DNA from: Molossus alvarezi
Taxonomy: Eukaryota; Chordata; Mammalia; Chiroptera; Molossidae
Length of the DNA: 64,000 nt
Assembly (NCBI GenBank): GCA_037176705.1
Contig: CM073897.1
Span: 43,154,488-43,218,487 of the forward strand
Direction: 5' to 3'
The position numbers and the translations under genes are program-made. Positions 54,204-64,000 of the stretch are shown in pieces. Within the stretch, counting starts at the first letter, position 1, and every line of letters begins with the position of its first letter. Below the pieces are notes generated by a model. That model had not been told where the DNA came from. It made no database searches and worked only from the letters and a program-made list of their open reading frames with translations.

Positions 54204-54692
54204 AAAATATTTTATTTTATTATTATTTTTTTTGAAAATATGTTTTTATTGCCTTTTTTATTTTTTATCCTCACCCGAGGATATTTTTTCATTTTTTGTA
54301 CAGATAGAGTGGGAGAGAGAGAGAGGAAGGGAGAGAGAGAGAAACATCGACGTGAAGGGACACATCGAGTGGCTGCCACCCGCACGACCAACCAGGGCCG
54401 GGGACAAACTGCAACCGAAGTACGTGCCCTTAGCGGGAACCGAACCCGGGTCTCTCCGGACCGCAGGCCGACGCTCTAACCGCTGAGCCAAACTGGCTAG
54501 GGCTTATTGACTTTCTTTTAAGAGAGAGAGATATAGACATCAGTGTGAGAGAGAAACATTGTGCGGCTGGCTCCTGCATGCCCCGCACCGGGGATCATCT
54601 CACAACCTGGGCATGTGCCCTGATCAGGAATCAAACCAGAACCTCTAAGTCCATGGATTGATGCTCAATCCACTGAGCCACACCAGCCAGGC
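54204..54692 (-). mobile_element. Outer Ves-like SINE-B split by a SINE-A
   Basis: TATAAAGTCTTTTTAA exact at 54188-54203 and 54693-54708. The head and body lie at 54505-54692, the tail at 54204-54259. Confidence 0.94.
54260..54503 (-). mobile_element. Ves-like SINE-A nested in a SINE-B tail
   Basis: Tail ATCCTCACCCGAGGATATTT, head CAAACTGGCTAGGGC. Almost identical to the copies at 16.4 and 27.1 kb, so recent. Confidence 0.95.
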
Positions 54693-54709
54693 TATAAAGT
54701 CTTTTTAAT

Positions 54710-55440
54710 GACATGGGAAAATCCTCAACATAGAGCATTAGTTGTCTAGAATATGACTAGCATAGACTTTTTAAATAAATATTTGTTGATTGAAAATTGA
54801 ATAAGAAACTGTACATATACAGTTTAGTCTGGATTATATAAATATTTTTGTAACAAAGTAAAAAAATGGTTATCCTAATGGTTGGCATTACTATATCTCA
54901 TATGGAGGAAACTGTTTTTGTGAAAACACTTGGAAATGCCCAGCAGACACGGATGTCAGCAGATATTCAGCTCAGACAAGGGGAAGGTGCTTTGCATGAA
55001 GCAAAGAGAGAAACTGGTTTACCACTTGTGAAAAGGAGGGGGAAGAAAGAAGGTACTGGTCAGCACTTGCAATTGCAAATAGACATTTAACTCGCTGTGG
55101 CTTAAGGAGAAAACCTGGGTATCTAGTTAGCCATGGTTAAATTCAGGGACTCAAACTTTGTCATCCACATTGGAGTTCTCCCTCTCTTTTGATTTTGTTT
55201 TATTTTGTCTGATTCACTCTCGAGCAGGCTCTTCACATGTGGTAGCAGAAATGGGCACTAGCAGTGCTAGGTTAGGTGACTCCAGGGACATAGTTCTTTA
55301 CTTACCAAGAGTTCCCACAAGCCTATCCCCGAAAAGCAGTCTGGCCAGGGTCATTATCTGGGCGTGGTCACTTGTTTGGATCACTGGCCTAGAGTGGGGT
55401 CAGCCCTGCTCAAGTCATTTGGAAGTTTCAAAAAATAATT
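54710..55440. other. No confidently recognised feature
   Basis: Parts near 55215-55270 resemble the old unclassified repeat at 27.4 kb. No gene seen. Confidence 0.4.
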
Positions 55441-55444
55441 TGCC

Positions 55445-56150
55445 AGGGTTCCTGGTGTGGAGCTTCTAAAACTCTTGGAATTTCCTGAGTGATAAAAGTG
55501 TCTTTATTATTCATAGTCCCTTGAATCACTCTTGTGTCCATGCTGAGGAGTGACTCATGGTGGGACCCTATATAGCTTCAGAATGGAGACTGGTCACCAG
55601 AAAGACCCACCATTGACTATAAGGTTGGGACTTTGAGCCAGCCCAACCTCCAGGGAGGGGAGAGAATTGGAGATCGAGTTCAGTCACATGGTACGTAAGT
55701 GAATCAGCCATGCCCATACAATGAAACCTGTAAAAAACTCTGAACACCAGAGCTCAGTGGAGGTGCCTGGCTGGTGAACACATTGTTCGGAAGATGAGGT
55801 GGCCTCATTCCATGAGGAGGAGGCACTCCCCTATGTGTCTCTTCATTTGGCTGGTCTGATTCGTAGGCTTTAAAATACAACTGTAATTGTGAGTATAGTG
55901 TTATCCTATTTGGTGAGTCATTCTAGTGAATTATAGAACCTGAGGGGGTTTGTAGGAACTCTCTGGATTTGGAGTTTGTTGGTCAGATGTACATCTGGGA
56001 CACTCCTTCTACTGGTGTTTGAAGTTGGGGCAGTCTTGTTAGGGACTGTGTTCTTAAACCTGTGGAGTCTGACAATACCTCGTCTGGGTGCTCAGTGTCA
56101 GAATTGAATTGCAGCACACCAACTAATGTCAGAACAGTTAGGGTGGAAAC
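55445..56150 (+). mobile_element. Solo LTR-like block (old ERV)
   Basis: TTGGAATTTCCTGAGTGATA, CAGAATGGAGACTGGTCACC, GGTGAGTCATTCTAGTGAATTA and TCAGTGTCAGAATTGAATTG are in the order of an old mammalian LTR that I remember without a secure name. Orientation is opposite to the provirus next to it, so it is probably a separate insertion. Confidence 0.5.
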
Positions 56151-56344
56151 GGAGTAGGTGAGAGTCTGAATCTGTACATCACAGAACAGAGGATGAGGTG
56201 TAGAACCGGGGGCCCAGAGGCCAATGGGCTGTGGCATCAGAAGACCACAGAAAAAAACTGAAATCTTGAGGAGGGCTTTGTATTTCCTCAACATATGGAA
56301 CTGGAGAGGAGTTGTTAGTTTATAAACTGGCCCCAGACACAGAG

Positions 56345-56690
56345 GGCAGGGAAAGACCAAATTCCAGATTTGTAGGTGGCAGTTTTAATAAGCAAGGAAA
56401 CTATGAGGCCTGTTTTGGGTGGCCACAAGACAAGTAGCTCTCCACACCCTCTCCCCAGAATCTTTAAAGTTTATATAGAGGCCTTAACTGGGTTCGGTCA
56501 CATATACCACCCAGATGGTCTCAGCAACACGTTATTCTCTCAAGGTTGTGTCCTTGAAACAATTCCCATGTGAAATGGTAGGCAGAGCAGACATTCCAAG
56601 GACAGGGGAGGGGTGAAGAGTCTCCAATTGCCTCGGGCCAGTTTAGGGTCAACCAGCGGTCACGTCCTCTTGATTCCCTCCTCCAACACT
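56345..56690 (-). mobile_element. Probable 3' LTR of the decayed provirus
   Basis: On the minus strand, downstream of the Env remnant: TATA-like TCTATATAAAC, then about 90 bp on CTTATTAAAACTGCC as a possible poly-A signal. The purine-rich GGAGGAGGGAA just before it could be the polypurine tract. Ends are not defined. Confidence 0.45.
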
Positions 56691-56710
56691 CCACCCCTTG
56701 TGACCAGCTC

Positions 56711-57560
56711 CTACAATCTCACACACCATCCCTCTTCTGCATTGTGCCCTGGGCAGTCAGCAAGGGGCTTCACTAGCACAGAGGCAGCATGTTTGGTGGC
56801 TGTCTGGCTGCACCGGAGAATAATTCCACAGCAACAATCCAGGCACCTGAAGAGAGAACAGAGATGAAGACAGTGATACTTAAAATCAATGACAATGTTT
56901 TCCACCAAGAGCTCCATGATCCGAACCACTGATTTATTAAGTCACCTAGGCTGGGGGTCCAATCACTCAGGGCATTCACTTGTGTCCGCAGGTGATTTAA
57001 TACAGATGACACACTAGCAGACTGATCAGGTAAGAACATACAACGTTCTGTTTGTATGATGGCACAGGTGCACAGGCGGTAGTAACGTCCAGTGCCATCC
57101 TGTTTGGGAGGACAGCTTTTCTCATTAGAGACATGTTAGTGCTCAGTAAGGACAGGCTTTGTTGCCTATCATTTAAGGCTTGCTGAGTGACTTTAGTAAG
57201 GGTTTCTATGTGGGCTGCAAGTCCTCCAGGTCAGTGGAGGGAACAAAGACGGTGGCCAAATTATTACATCAGTGCAAAATGGAATGCGCCCACCTGGTCT
57301 GGGTTGTGCATGCCATACACAGGAGAGGCAGCTCTGTCAGGCCTGAGGAATGGACTAGGGGTGGGATATGACAGACCAGGACCCCCACCTTCTCCCCTCT
57401 TTCAATGATGCACTGCATGTTGCATTCCAGGAGAGTGCTTCTCAACAGGTCCAGCTTACGGCAGGATAACGGGCTGCCAGTGGAGACTGACTAGTTCCTC
57501 CTCACCCAGGTGTGTGAAGTAATTCACCCCTCCCAGTGGGTCGTCCCATGGCAAATTCCA
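56711..57560 (-). pseudogene. Retroviral Env (TM subunit) remnant
   Basis: Frames at 56711-56929 and 56773-57039 hold a tryptophan-rich membrane-proximal stretch followed by a hydrophobic span, preceded (to about 57230) by a helical ectodomain-like part. The Cys motif typical of gamma-type TM is damaged. The surface subunit is not recognisable. Several frameshifts; cannot make Env. Confidence 0.65.
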
Positions 57561-57799
57561 GTAGATCACTCCTTTCCCAGGTGTGATGGGGTTGGTGTTC
57601 TCAGTGCATAGCACATTGGTCCATGGTGAGAGTCAAGGCAATGGCTGTCTCTCATGACATCTGTATCTTTACAATGCTGGGTGTCTTGGCAGGGGTTCCC
57701 AGTCTGGCATATGGGGCTACAAGCCCTACTGGTTGATCATGCAAATGTATCAGAGCCTGGGATAGTGCTTTAGTCCAGCTGGCCAAGGGGATTTTACTT

Positions 57800-58110
57800 G
57801 TTAGTAATTTAATCTGCTGCTTTAATATTTCATTTTCTTTTCCACTACCCCTGCTGCTTGCAGGTTATAGGGGAAATGGAACCTCCGTTCAATGTTATGT
57901 TCTTTTGCCCAATCTTGTACATCATGACCTTTGAAATGTGGTCCCTGATCATTGTCTAGTTGACAAAGGTATCGGTACATGGCAATCAGTTTCTCTAATC
58001 CCCTGGTATTGGTACCCTGGTTTGTGAGGTGACGGGAAAGCTCAGGTTGGGCTAGATGTAGTGTCCACACAAACCAGGGCATGTTTAGAACCCTCACTTG
58101 GAGGGAGGGG
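57800..58110 (-). pseudogene. Retroviral integrase core remnant
   Basis: The frame 57822-58097 keeps the second catalytic Asp region (DNDQGPHF), FHFPYN and the Glu region (GVVEKK) of the D,D-35-E core. The first Asp region upstream is not intact, and the N-terminal zinc domain is not visible. Confidence 0.75.
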
Positions 58111-58877
58111 GCGAATCCCTCACGAGTCAGGAACTTTGGTGGATGGCCCAGACTTTGGTAGTTGTCTTGGGTGTTGTTTAGAACAAACAGGATCTGTTGT
58201 TATTACATTAACCAAGTTACTCTATTTCAAGGGCAATCTGGCATCCTTGGCAATACATCAAACCGCCCAGGTGCTACAGTGGCCACTGTTCCTAGTGTCC
58301 ATTCTGACGTATTTACTGAAATATCAGTTGCTGGGGCTCATACCTGCTTGGGTGTCAGCTTCCTGATTGCCAGGAGCCACCAGCGCCTATGAGCTGGGGT
58401 GTGGAAAACAGTGAGGACTGCCACAGGCCCTTGCAGGCCAACCCAACGTCTTTCCACGATCCCGCCCCTACAAGGCCTTATTCACCATCCTCTACTCCCT
58501 CAGCTCCCCATTTCTCAATAGCGTTAATCCCTTTAGAACAGCTCAACTGTCAGAGCAAAGGGTTAATAGCGAGGGCTCATGAGATCATCAGCCAAACCAC
58601 TCTGAGTTCAGCTCACTGACAGCTATGGCTGTTCCTGTTTCCAGGCATCTGCATCCGAGGCATCATTGGGAATTCCCCCACTCCCTCCCTATAGGCTGCA
58701 GAGGTGCCACAGGAATAGGGGTGGGCATCTGGAGTACCTGCATTCTCTATAGGGCCTAGCTGCACTGTATGTCTGGGCAGTGGGCTGGCAGACAGATGTC
58801 CCTCTGCTGCAAAGAGGCATGCCACTTAGGCAGTGTGGGAGATTGAGCCACGGCAGAGGTGGGTTCATGACATATTC

Positions 58878-58892
58878 TCAACCCACCTCTTT
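58878..58892. repeat. Target duplication of the L1 in the provirus
   Basis: TCAACCCACCTCTT at 58878-58891 and 59363-59376. Confidence 0.93.
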
Positions 58893-59362
58893 TTATTTAT
58901 TTATTTAATAATTTACTTTTGTTACAGATGCCCCCCCCCACTGATTCTCCTCTTCCCCTCCCTCCCCATCCTGTCCCCAGTTTTGTTGTCCATGTCCATT
59001 GCTCATGCATACATGCATATAAGTTCTGTGGTTTATCCCTCCCCCCATCCCCTCTTCTAGGGATTGTCAGTCTGTACCTCACTTCCATGTCTCTGGGACT
59101 ATCCCGTTCCTCAGACTGGTATGTTCATTATATTCCACAAGTAAGTGAGACCATATGATGCTTGTCTTTCTCTGTTTCACTTAGGATAATACTTTCCAGG
59201 TCCCTCCATGTCATCTCAAAGGATAGGAGATCTTTCTTTCTTACAGCTGCATAGTACTCCACTGTGTATATGTACCACCGCTTTTTTATCCATTCGTCTA
59301 CTGATGGACACTTGGGCTGTTTCCAGATCTTAGCTATTGTAAATAGTGGTGCTACGAACACG
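58893..59362 (-). mobile_element. 5'-truncated L1 (ORF2 end plus 3'UTR) in the provirus
   Basis: The same young L1 3' region as at 692-1500 ([20 protein letters not shown] frame). The exact duplication fixes its ends. Confidence 0.94.
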
Positions 59363-59376
59363 TCAACCCACCTCTT

Positions 59377-59680
59377 GATAGGAAGGGAGTCCTTGCCATG
59401 ATCTGCTTTCTTCATGGGAGGCTCTGCCTGGAGGAGTGCTATGTACATTGCTATGAGCTGTTGCTCTTTGGGGAGTAGATCAGGTTTCTGCCTCCTTCCA
59501 GAACTGGGACCAAAATCCTAGGGGTATACTCTCCTTCTGTTGTCTCTGCCTCAGTGCCCAACCCATATCTTCTGAAGGCATGAAACTCAAATGGCAGCCC
59601 TGCCTGGGAGATGCCTAGAGCTTTAATCTGCTTCACTAGCATTTTTGCCTTCTCGATGGTGGCTTACTGTTCTGATCCCT
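59377..59680 (-). pseudogene. Retroviral RNase H-region remnant
   Basis: Frames 59451-59642 and the start of 59128-59448 lie between RT and integrase and resemble the RNase H/tether part. The L1 cuts it. Assignment rests mostly on position. Confidence 0.5.
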
Positions 59681-59685
59681 AGTTT

Positions 59686-60225
59686 TCACAAATACCCTTT
59701 CTTTACCAGGTAGTACAAGGGACAAAGAGTCCATGCCAAGTGGGGGAATAAAAGTCCTACAGAACCCCCAAACCCCAAAAAGGCTTGCACCTTTTCCACA
59801 AACTTAGGAGTTGGATAGGCTTGAATCTTACCAATCATAGCTTCTGGGACGACACACATCTTACCTGACCAAACAACATCCCTAAACTTTATGGCGGTGT
59901 CTGGGCCTTGAATTTTTTGTGAGTCGATCTCCCCACTTCTCCCTCGCAGATGTTCCAGCAGAGCCTGTACAGCGTCCTGCAGCAGAAATGAGTCTCCACA
60001 TGTTAACATCCTATCAGCAATGTAATGGGCGCATTTACTGATGTGGGAAAGAGAACGGGGCAGGTCTTGGGCTACCATCCCATGACATATGGCAGGGAAG
60101 CACTCGGAAGGTCTGATTTTGCCCATCCTACATGAAGGCAAATGGCTCTTAATGATCAGAGACCTGTACACGTCAGAGTCTTTTCCATGAATCTCCCTGA
60201 AGATAAAGCACTTTTTCAGGAACAT
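59686..60225 (-). pseudogene. Retroviral reverse transcriptase remnant
   Basis: 179 open codons with ICHGMVAQDL, the catalytic YxDD box changed to YIAD, then KIQGPDTAIKF, VVWSGK and VQAFLGFGG: RT palm to thumb/connection. The changed box alone would abolish activity. Truncated at its N-terminus. Confidence 0.8.
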
Positions 60226-60395
60226 TTTGCAAAAACATCACAGTAGAACAATAACTGTCTATAAGTGACAAGAGACTTAAAAAGTTCATGATTAAAGATG
60301 CGATGAGAGTTCATGATAATATATACTAAAAATCAAAACCAAGAAGAGCAAATCTTACCTATAATCTCGGGCTTTAAAAAAAATTATACAAAATA

Positions 60396-60594
60396 GTTCG
60401 GCCAGAGTGGCTCAGTGGATTGAGTGTCATCCCATAGACTGAGAGGTCCCAGTTCAATTCCTAGTCAGGGCACATGCTCGGGTTGTTGGCTCAAACTCCA
60501 GTAGTGGACATGCAGGCAGCAGCCGATCTATGTTTCTCTCTTTCACTGAAGTTTCTCTCTCTCCCTCCCTTCTCCTCTCTAAAAAATCAATTTT
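60396..60594 (+). mobile_element. Ves-like SINE-B with target duplication
   Basis: AAATTATACAAAATA (60381-60395) and AAAAATTATACAAATA (60595-60610). Confidence 0.94.
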
Positions 60595-60599
60595 AAAAA

Positions 60600-61412
60600 T
60601 TATACAAATAAAGTATATAAAAGCCACCCCCCCACCTTCACCCTTTCAATCCCTAAAAATGAACACTATGGATGATTTTTCCTATACTTATACTGACATA
60701 TATTTTACCTCTATTTTAAAAAACAAAAATTGAGATCATGTTATAAAAACCACTGCATCTGCAATTTTTTTTTTTTTTGGTACTCAATGACATATGAAGG
60801 ACATCTTTTCGGGCCAGTATATAAAGATCCATTTAATTCCTATTTATTTATTTATTTATTTATTTATTTTTTCCTTTATTGATTTTAGAGAGAGAGGAAG
60901 TGAGAGGGAGAGAGAACATTGATTGGCCACCTCCTGCATGCCCTTCCACTGGGGATTTGGCCCACAACCTGGGCATGTGCCCTGACCGGGAATCGAACCG
61001 GCGACCTCCTGGTGCATGGGTCGACGCTCAACCATTGAGCCACACCAGCCGGACTAGAGATCGTTTAATTCCTTTTAATGCCTGCACAGTATTCTGCTGT
61101 ATGATTGTATTATTTATTTGTTTAATTAGTCACCTATTGATGAATATTTAGGTTGTTACCAGATTTATGTAGCTATAATGCTGCAGTAAACATTCTTAAA
61201 CTTCATGTATTTGTGTTATTATTTTTGTTGTTGGCAGGATAGACTCCTAAAAGTGGTATTGCTGGGTCATAGCAGGTTCATGCTTTAAATATTATTAGAT
61301 GCTGTCCAAGTACCTTCCAATCCATTTATATCACTTTACACTTCCAGCAATAGTGTATGAGAATGTCTGTTTTCACTTATGATTGGGATTATCAATCATT
61401 TTAGTATTTGTT
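60600..61412 (-). mobile_element. Old L1 (L1ME-like) 3' region split by a SINE
   Basis: ATTTAGGTTGTTACCAGATT, AATGCTGCAGTAAACATTCT, GTGGTATTGCTGGGTCATAG and AGTGTATGAGAATGTCTG follow the L1ME order on the reverse strand. Confidence 0.75.
60842..61052 (-). mobile_element. Ves-like SINE-B with target duplication
   Basis: AGATCCATTTAATTCCT (60826-60842) and AGATCGTTTAATTCCTT (61059-61075). A (TTTA)n tail of 30 bp. Confidence 0.94.
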
Positions 61413-61426
61413 GAATGAATATAATT

Positions 61427-61505
61427 TTTTTTTTGTTAATCCTCACCTGAGGATATTTCTCCATTGATTTTTAGAGAGAATGGAAGGAGAAGAGAGAGAG
61501 GAAGG

Positions 61506-61548
<43 letters not shown>

Positions 61549-61875
61549 AGAGAAGAGAAGAGAAGAGAAGAGAAGAGAAGAGAAGAGAAGAGAAGACTAG
61601 AGAAGAGAAGACGAGGAGAGGAGAGGAGAGGAGAGGAGAGGAGAGGGGAGGGGAGGGGAGGGGAGGGGAGGGGAGGGGAGGGGAGGGGAGGGGAGGGGAG
61701 GGGAGAGAGAGAAACATCAATGTGGGAGAGACACATCGATTGGTTGCCTCCCATACATACCCCAACCGGGGAGCGGATTGAACCAGCAACCCAGGTATGT
61801 GCCCTTGACCAGGAATAGAATCCCAACCCATCTGTGCACTGGCTAACACTAACCACTGAATCACACTGGCCAGCA
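61427..61875 (-). mobile_element. Ves-like SINE with hugely expanded GA-rich middle
   Basis: Tail TTAATCCTCACCTGAGGATA, head CTGAATCACACTGGCCAGC. TGAATGAATAT flanks it (about 61413 and 61878). The normal CT/GA-rich middle of about 40 bp has grown to about 230 bp. Confidence 0.93.
61483..61709. repeat. Long purine tract: (AG)n, (AGAAG)n, (GAGGA)n, (GGGGA)n
   Basis: About 230 bp with only a few pyrimidines on the plus strand, changing stepwise from AG to GAAGA, GAGGA and GGGGA units. The type known to form triplex (H-DNA) or G-rich structures. Confidence 0.95.
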
Positions 61876-61889
61876 TATGAATGAATATT

Positions 61890-62394
61890 CTTAAGTTCAT
61901 CAAACTGAATGAGGCAGAAATGATGGATTGGCTCATTCAATATCCAGTCCAAATGCCTTCTGGTATGTTTCCCTGTACTGGAGGCTGGAAAACCAAATCA
62001 CATTCCCAGACTTGTTTCCAGCTAGAGTCCACAATCAGATGCACTCTTACAAGATGTGAGTTTGGAGCTGAGCTAAGTGGGGAGGAGACAGGACACAAGG
62101 TAACCACTTGTGCTGATGTGAACTGCCGTGGAGATGGCAGGGTTCTGGAGCCACCAACCTGAAGAGGGCCTTTCTGATTGTGGTAGGGACACAGCTCCCT
62201 TGGTGGCTCCCACCTGTAGGACTTGGGGAGTCGGTCCTGAAAGCTCAGCCTGCAGCTTGTTTCTTTAGCACTTGCAATGATTCTTCGGGTGATTTTGTAC
62301 CTTGGAGTCAAAATTTTTATGCTTATGCTACATACATTGGATCCTATGAGCTTGTTTCCTATTATATCCAATTGTGTGGCATTGTCAAATTATA
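61890..62394. other. No recognised feature
   Basis: Opposing frames of 93 (+) and 144 codons (-, 61937-62371) overlap here; neither has a recognisable domain or family. Confidence 0.4.
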
Positions 62395-62520
62395 AACCTC
62401 TCTGAGGTCAACCTTCCTTATTTGTAAAAAGGAGATAATACTGACCTATGGGGATGTTGTGAGGGTTAAATGGACTGATGCATTTAAAGTGACTGACTCA
62501 CTTTGAGTTCAATAAGGTTC
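62395..62520 (+). mobile_element. MIR relic
   Basis: CTTCCTTATTTGTAAAAAGGAG, then GGGGATGTTGTGAGGGTTAAATG. Confidence 0.75.
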
Positions 62521-62554
62521 GTGGGTGGTGGGTCCTTTGTCCCTTCCTTTTTTT

Positions 62555-62850
62555 TAGGCTCACTCATCCTCTAAGACCCAGCTTAAATGCCATTACCAAA
62601 TACCTCTGGGGAGGCAGAATTACTGCTGTCTTCTCTGGGCTCCCATACAGGTCATAACATGTTGTACTGTTATTTATTTTTTTACAGGTCATAACATGTA
62701 CTGTTATTTATTCTTTGTGTGTTTGTCTCCAACTACATTTTGAGCTCTTTTAAGACAGGGGTGTTAATGACTTATCTCTGTATTTCCGGGGTTTGACACA
62801 GAGCAGGGAATGAATGAAATATATTGGTTTGAATGAATTAAGTCTAGCCC
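62555..62850 (+). mobile_element. L2 3' end with a local duplication
   Basis: CTCTAAGACCCAGCTTAAATGCC to GGGAATGAATGAAATATATTGG. ACAGGTCATAACATGT with the following ACTGTTATTTATT occurs twice (62647-62678 and 62684-62712). Confidence 0.75.
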
Positions 62851-62854
62851 AGCC

Positions 62855-63440
62855 TCACTGAACTCTTCCATTTCTCACTCCTTGTCACAACAGTCAATCT
62901 CTAAGTGTCTAGTGTCACTTGGCCACAAGGAACAGGAAGCCTTTTAAACTAGTTCAAGCAAAGGCAGGTATGTCAGTTAAGCTTCAGGTGCAGGAAAGAT
63001 AAATCACTCTGGCTATCGTAAGTCAAGAAAGACTTAAAAAGAACCTGAAGTACTTATAATGTTGTTGCAAATTTAGGAGGAGGGAGTTGTAGGCTGGATC
63101 TCCAGGACGAACTCCCAGAACCACACTGCCAACCTGGCCTCTCCAGTGGAGCCGCCACCTCTTGCACAGTTAGGGAGGTGGGGCACCAATGTTCAACGGA
63201 TGTTCACAACGCAGCACAACTAAGGGGTCAGGCTGCTGCTGCTGCCTCCGCCACCGCTGTCACAACTAGCTCTAGACACCCACAAAGTTAATGACTGCCC
63301 ACTGAGATATTGTTGCAAAAACCCTCCAGCGTCCTGAACTGTTCTTCCCAGCAGCACCAGCTAAAGCAGCAGGAAGATGATTCCTGTCTTACTACTGCCT
63401 TCGTAAATGCTTATGAGCATCTCTAATTCTTGGAGCCTTC
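62855..63440. other. No recognised feature
   Basis: A short (CTG)n-like run near 63232-63250. Otherwise nothing assigned. Confidence 0.4.
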
Positions 63441-63449
63441 TCTCCCACC

Positions 63450-63830
63450 CCTCCTGTACTCGTTTTCTATTGCTCAGGAACAAACAACCACAAACATAGT
63501 GGCTGAAAAGAACCCACGCTTATTATCTCAGTTTGTGTGGGTAGGGAGCCTGGTCCTTTGCTCAGCGTCTCACAAGGCTACAGTCATGGTGTTAGCGGGT
63601 CGCATTATCATCAGAGGCTTCCAAGCTCCCTCTGGTTCTTGGCAGAATTCATTCCTTGCAGCTATAGGACTCATGGTGGCATGCGTTCTAAAGGCCAGAG
63701 GGAGAGAGAGAGTGAATTGTCTTGGAGTCTTATATAGACTGAGAGTGCCTGAGAACAGGGACACCCCATAGTCATGAGCTCATCTAGTGCTTAGATCTTG
63801 GGCTTAAATTCTATTCTCCAATGAAAGGAA
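63450..63830 (+). mobile_element. Old LTR-like repeat (MaLR/ERVL style)
   Basis: CGTTTTCTATTGCTCAGGAACAAACAACC, CATAGTGGCTGAAAAGAACC and TTATTATCTCAGTTTGTGTG resemble the start of a common old mammalian LTR. End not defined. Confidence 0.4.
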
Positions 63831-64000
63831 TCAGAACTCTTCGGAGACATGGCTGGTTTGGGGGCTGGGTCAAAGAAAGGACTAGAAAAGCCTAGAACAT
63901 TGTGGACCAAAAAGCAAAGAAGTGCTCAAAGAATGATGGGGACATGTCAAAAGGACACTGAATGGCACAACTATTTTGAAAAGCAGTTTAACAATTCTTT

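Larger units (their letters stand above)
56345..60225 (-). mobile_element. Decayed endogenous retrovirus, RT to 3' end
   Basis: Minus-strand order RT, RNase H, integrase, Env, 3' LTR. Gag, protease, the start of RT and a 5' LTR are missing. RT and integrase look closest to class III (ERVL-like) elements, while the Env TM part is gammaretroviral in style; the class is therefore uncertain. Stops and frameshifts throughout; an L1 (58893-59362) inserted later. An old, non-functional copy. Confidence 0.7.

Noticed and set aside
56711..60225. Domesticated (syncytin-like) env or pol
   Set aside because: Multiple stops and frameshifts, changed YxDD box, damaged TM motif and an L1 insertion.
61464..61818. 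Open frames of 105-169 codons rich in Arg/Glu or Ser/Leu/Pro
   Set aside because: Translations of the purine tract in three frames and both strands; low-complexity artefact.
61937..62371. 144-codon minus-strand frame
   Set aside because: No recognisable motif, and it overlaps an opposing frame; chance is the simpler view.

Overview
The window is nuclear DNA from a bat, most likely a yangochiropteran. About 45 copies of tRNA-headed, Ves-like SINEs carry the bat-type head GGCTCAGCGGTTAGAGC or GGCTCAGTGGTTGAGC. They come in two body types: SINE-A, with a tail module TCCTCGGGTGAGGA before the A-rich end, and SINE-B, ending CTAAAATCAATAAA. Young and old LINE-1 copies, half-LINE-1 (HAL1) copies, L2 and MIR relics, DNA-transposon relics and endogenous-retrovirus pieces fill most of the rest. 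I find no intact multi-exon host gene, tRNA, rRNA or CRISPR array. This looks like an intergenic or deep intronic region, and almost every open frame is a by-product of repeats.

Layout. 1-9.5 kb: two nearly full-length HAL1 elements in opposite orientation, one split by a 5'-truncated L1, with SINEs and L2 between them. 9.5-33.8 kb: old L1, L2 and MIR relics studded with SINEs, a Tigger-type MITE, two solo LTRs and several repeat-poor islands. 33.86-39.32 kb: the most unusual locus, described below. 39.3-47.7 kb: MIR, a solo LTR, L1M, a hAT transposase remnant and SINEs. 47.7-48.6 kb: a processed RPS8 pseudogene carrying its own SINE. 48.6-55.4 kb: L2, MIR and L1M with SINEs and a hAT MITE. 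55.4-60.2 kb: a solo LTR (+) beside a decayed provirus (-) with RT, RNase H, integrase and Env TM remnants and an L1 inside it. 60.2-64 kb: L1ME, SINEs including a 230-bp pure purine tract, MIR, L2 and a final LTR-like block.

The locus at 33.86-39.32 kb is one 5.4-kb block on the minus strand. It holds, in order, a 5'-truncated L1 ORF2/3'UTR, an LTR, a retroviral leader with a tRNA-Thr-type primer binding site, then joined exons 2-4 and the complete 3'UTR of the chemokine gene CXCL10 ending at its poly(A) site. The whole block is bounded by a 16-bp direct repeat (one mismatch) inside a MIR. The leader joins CXCL10 at about the exon 1/exon 2 boundary, and the frame stays open across the join: 131 codons, of which the last 77 are the complete mature chemokine. 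The simplest reading is a spliced L1-ERV-CXCL10 read-through transcript copied back into the genome by L1 machinery. That history is inference; the parts and their order are visible.

The two HAL1 copies share a stop codon and a one-base deletion in ORF1. This suggests their source element was already unable to make full ORF1p and was mobilised in trans.
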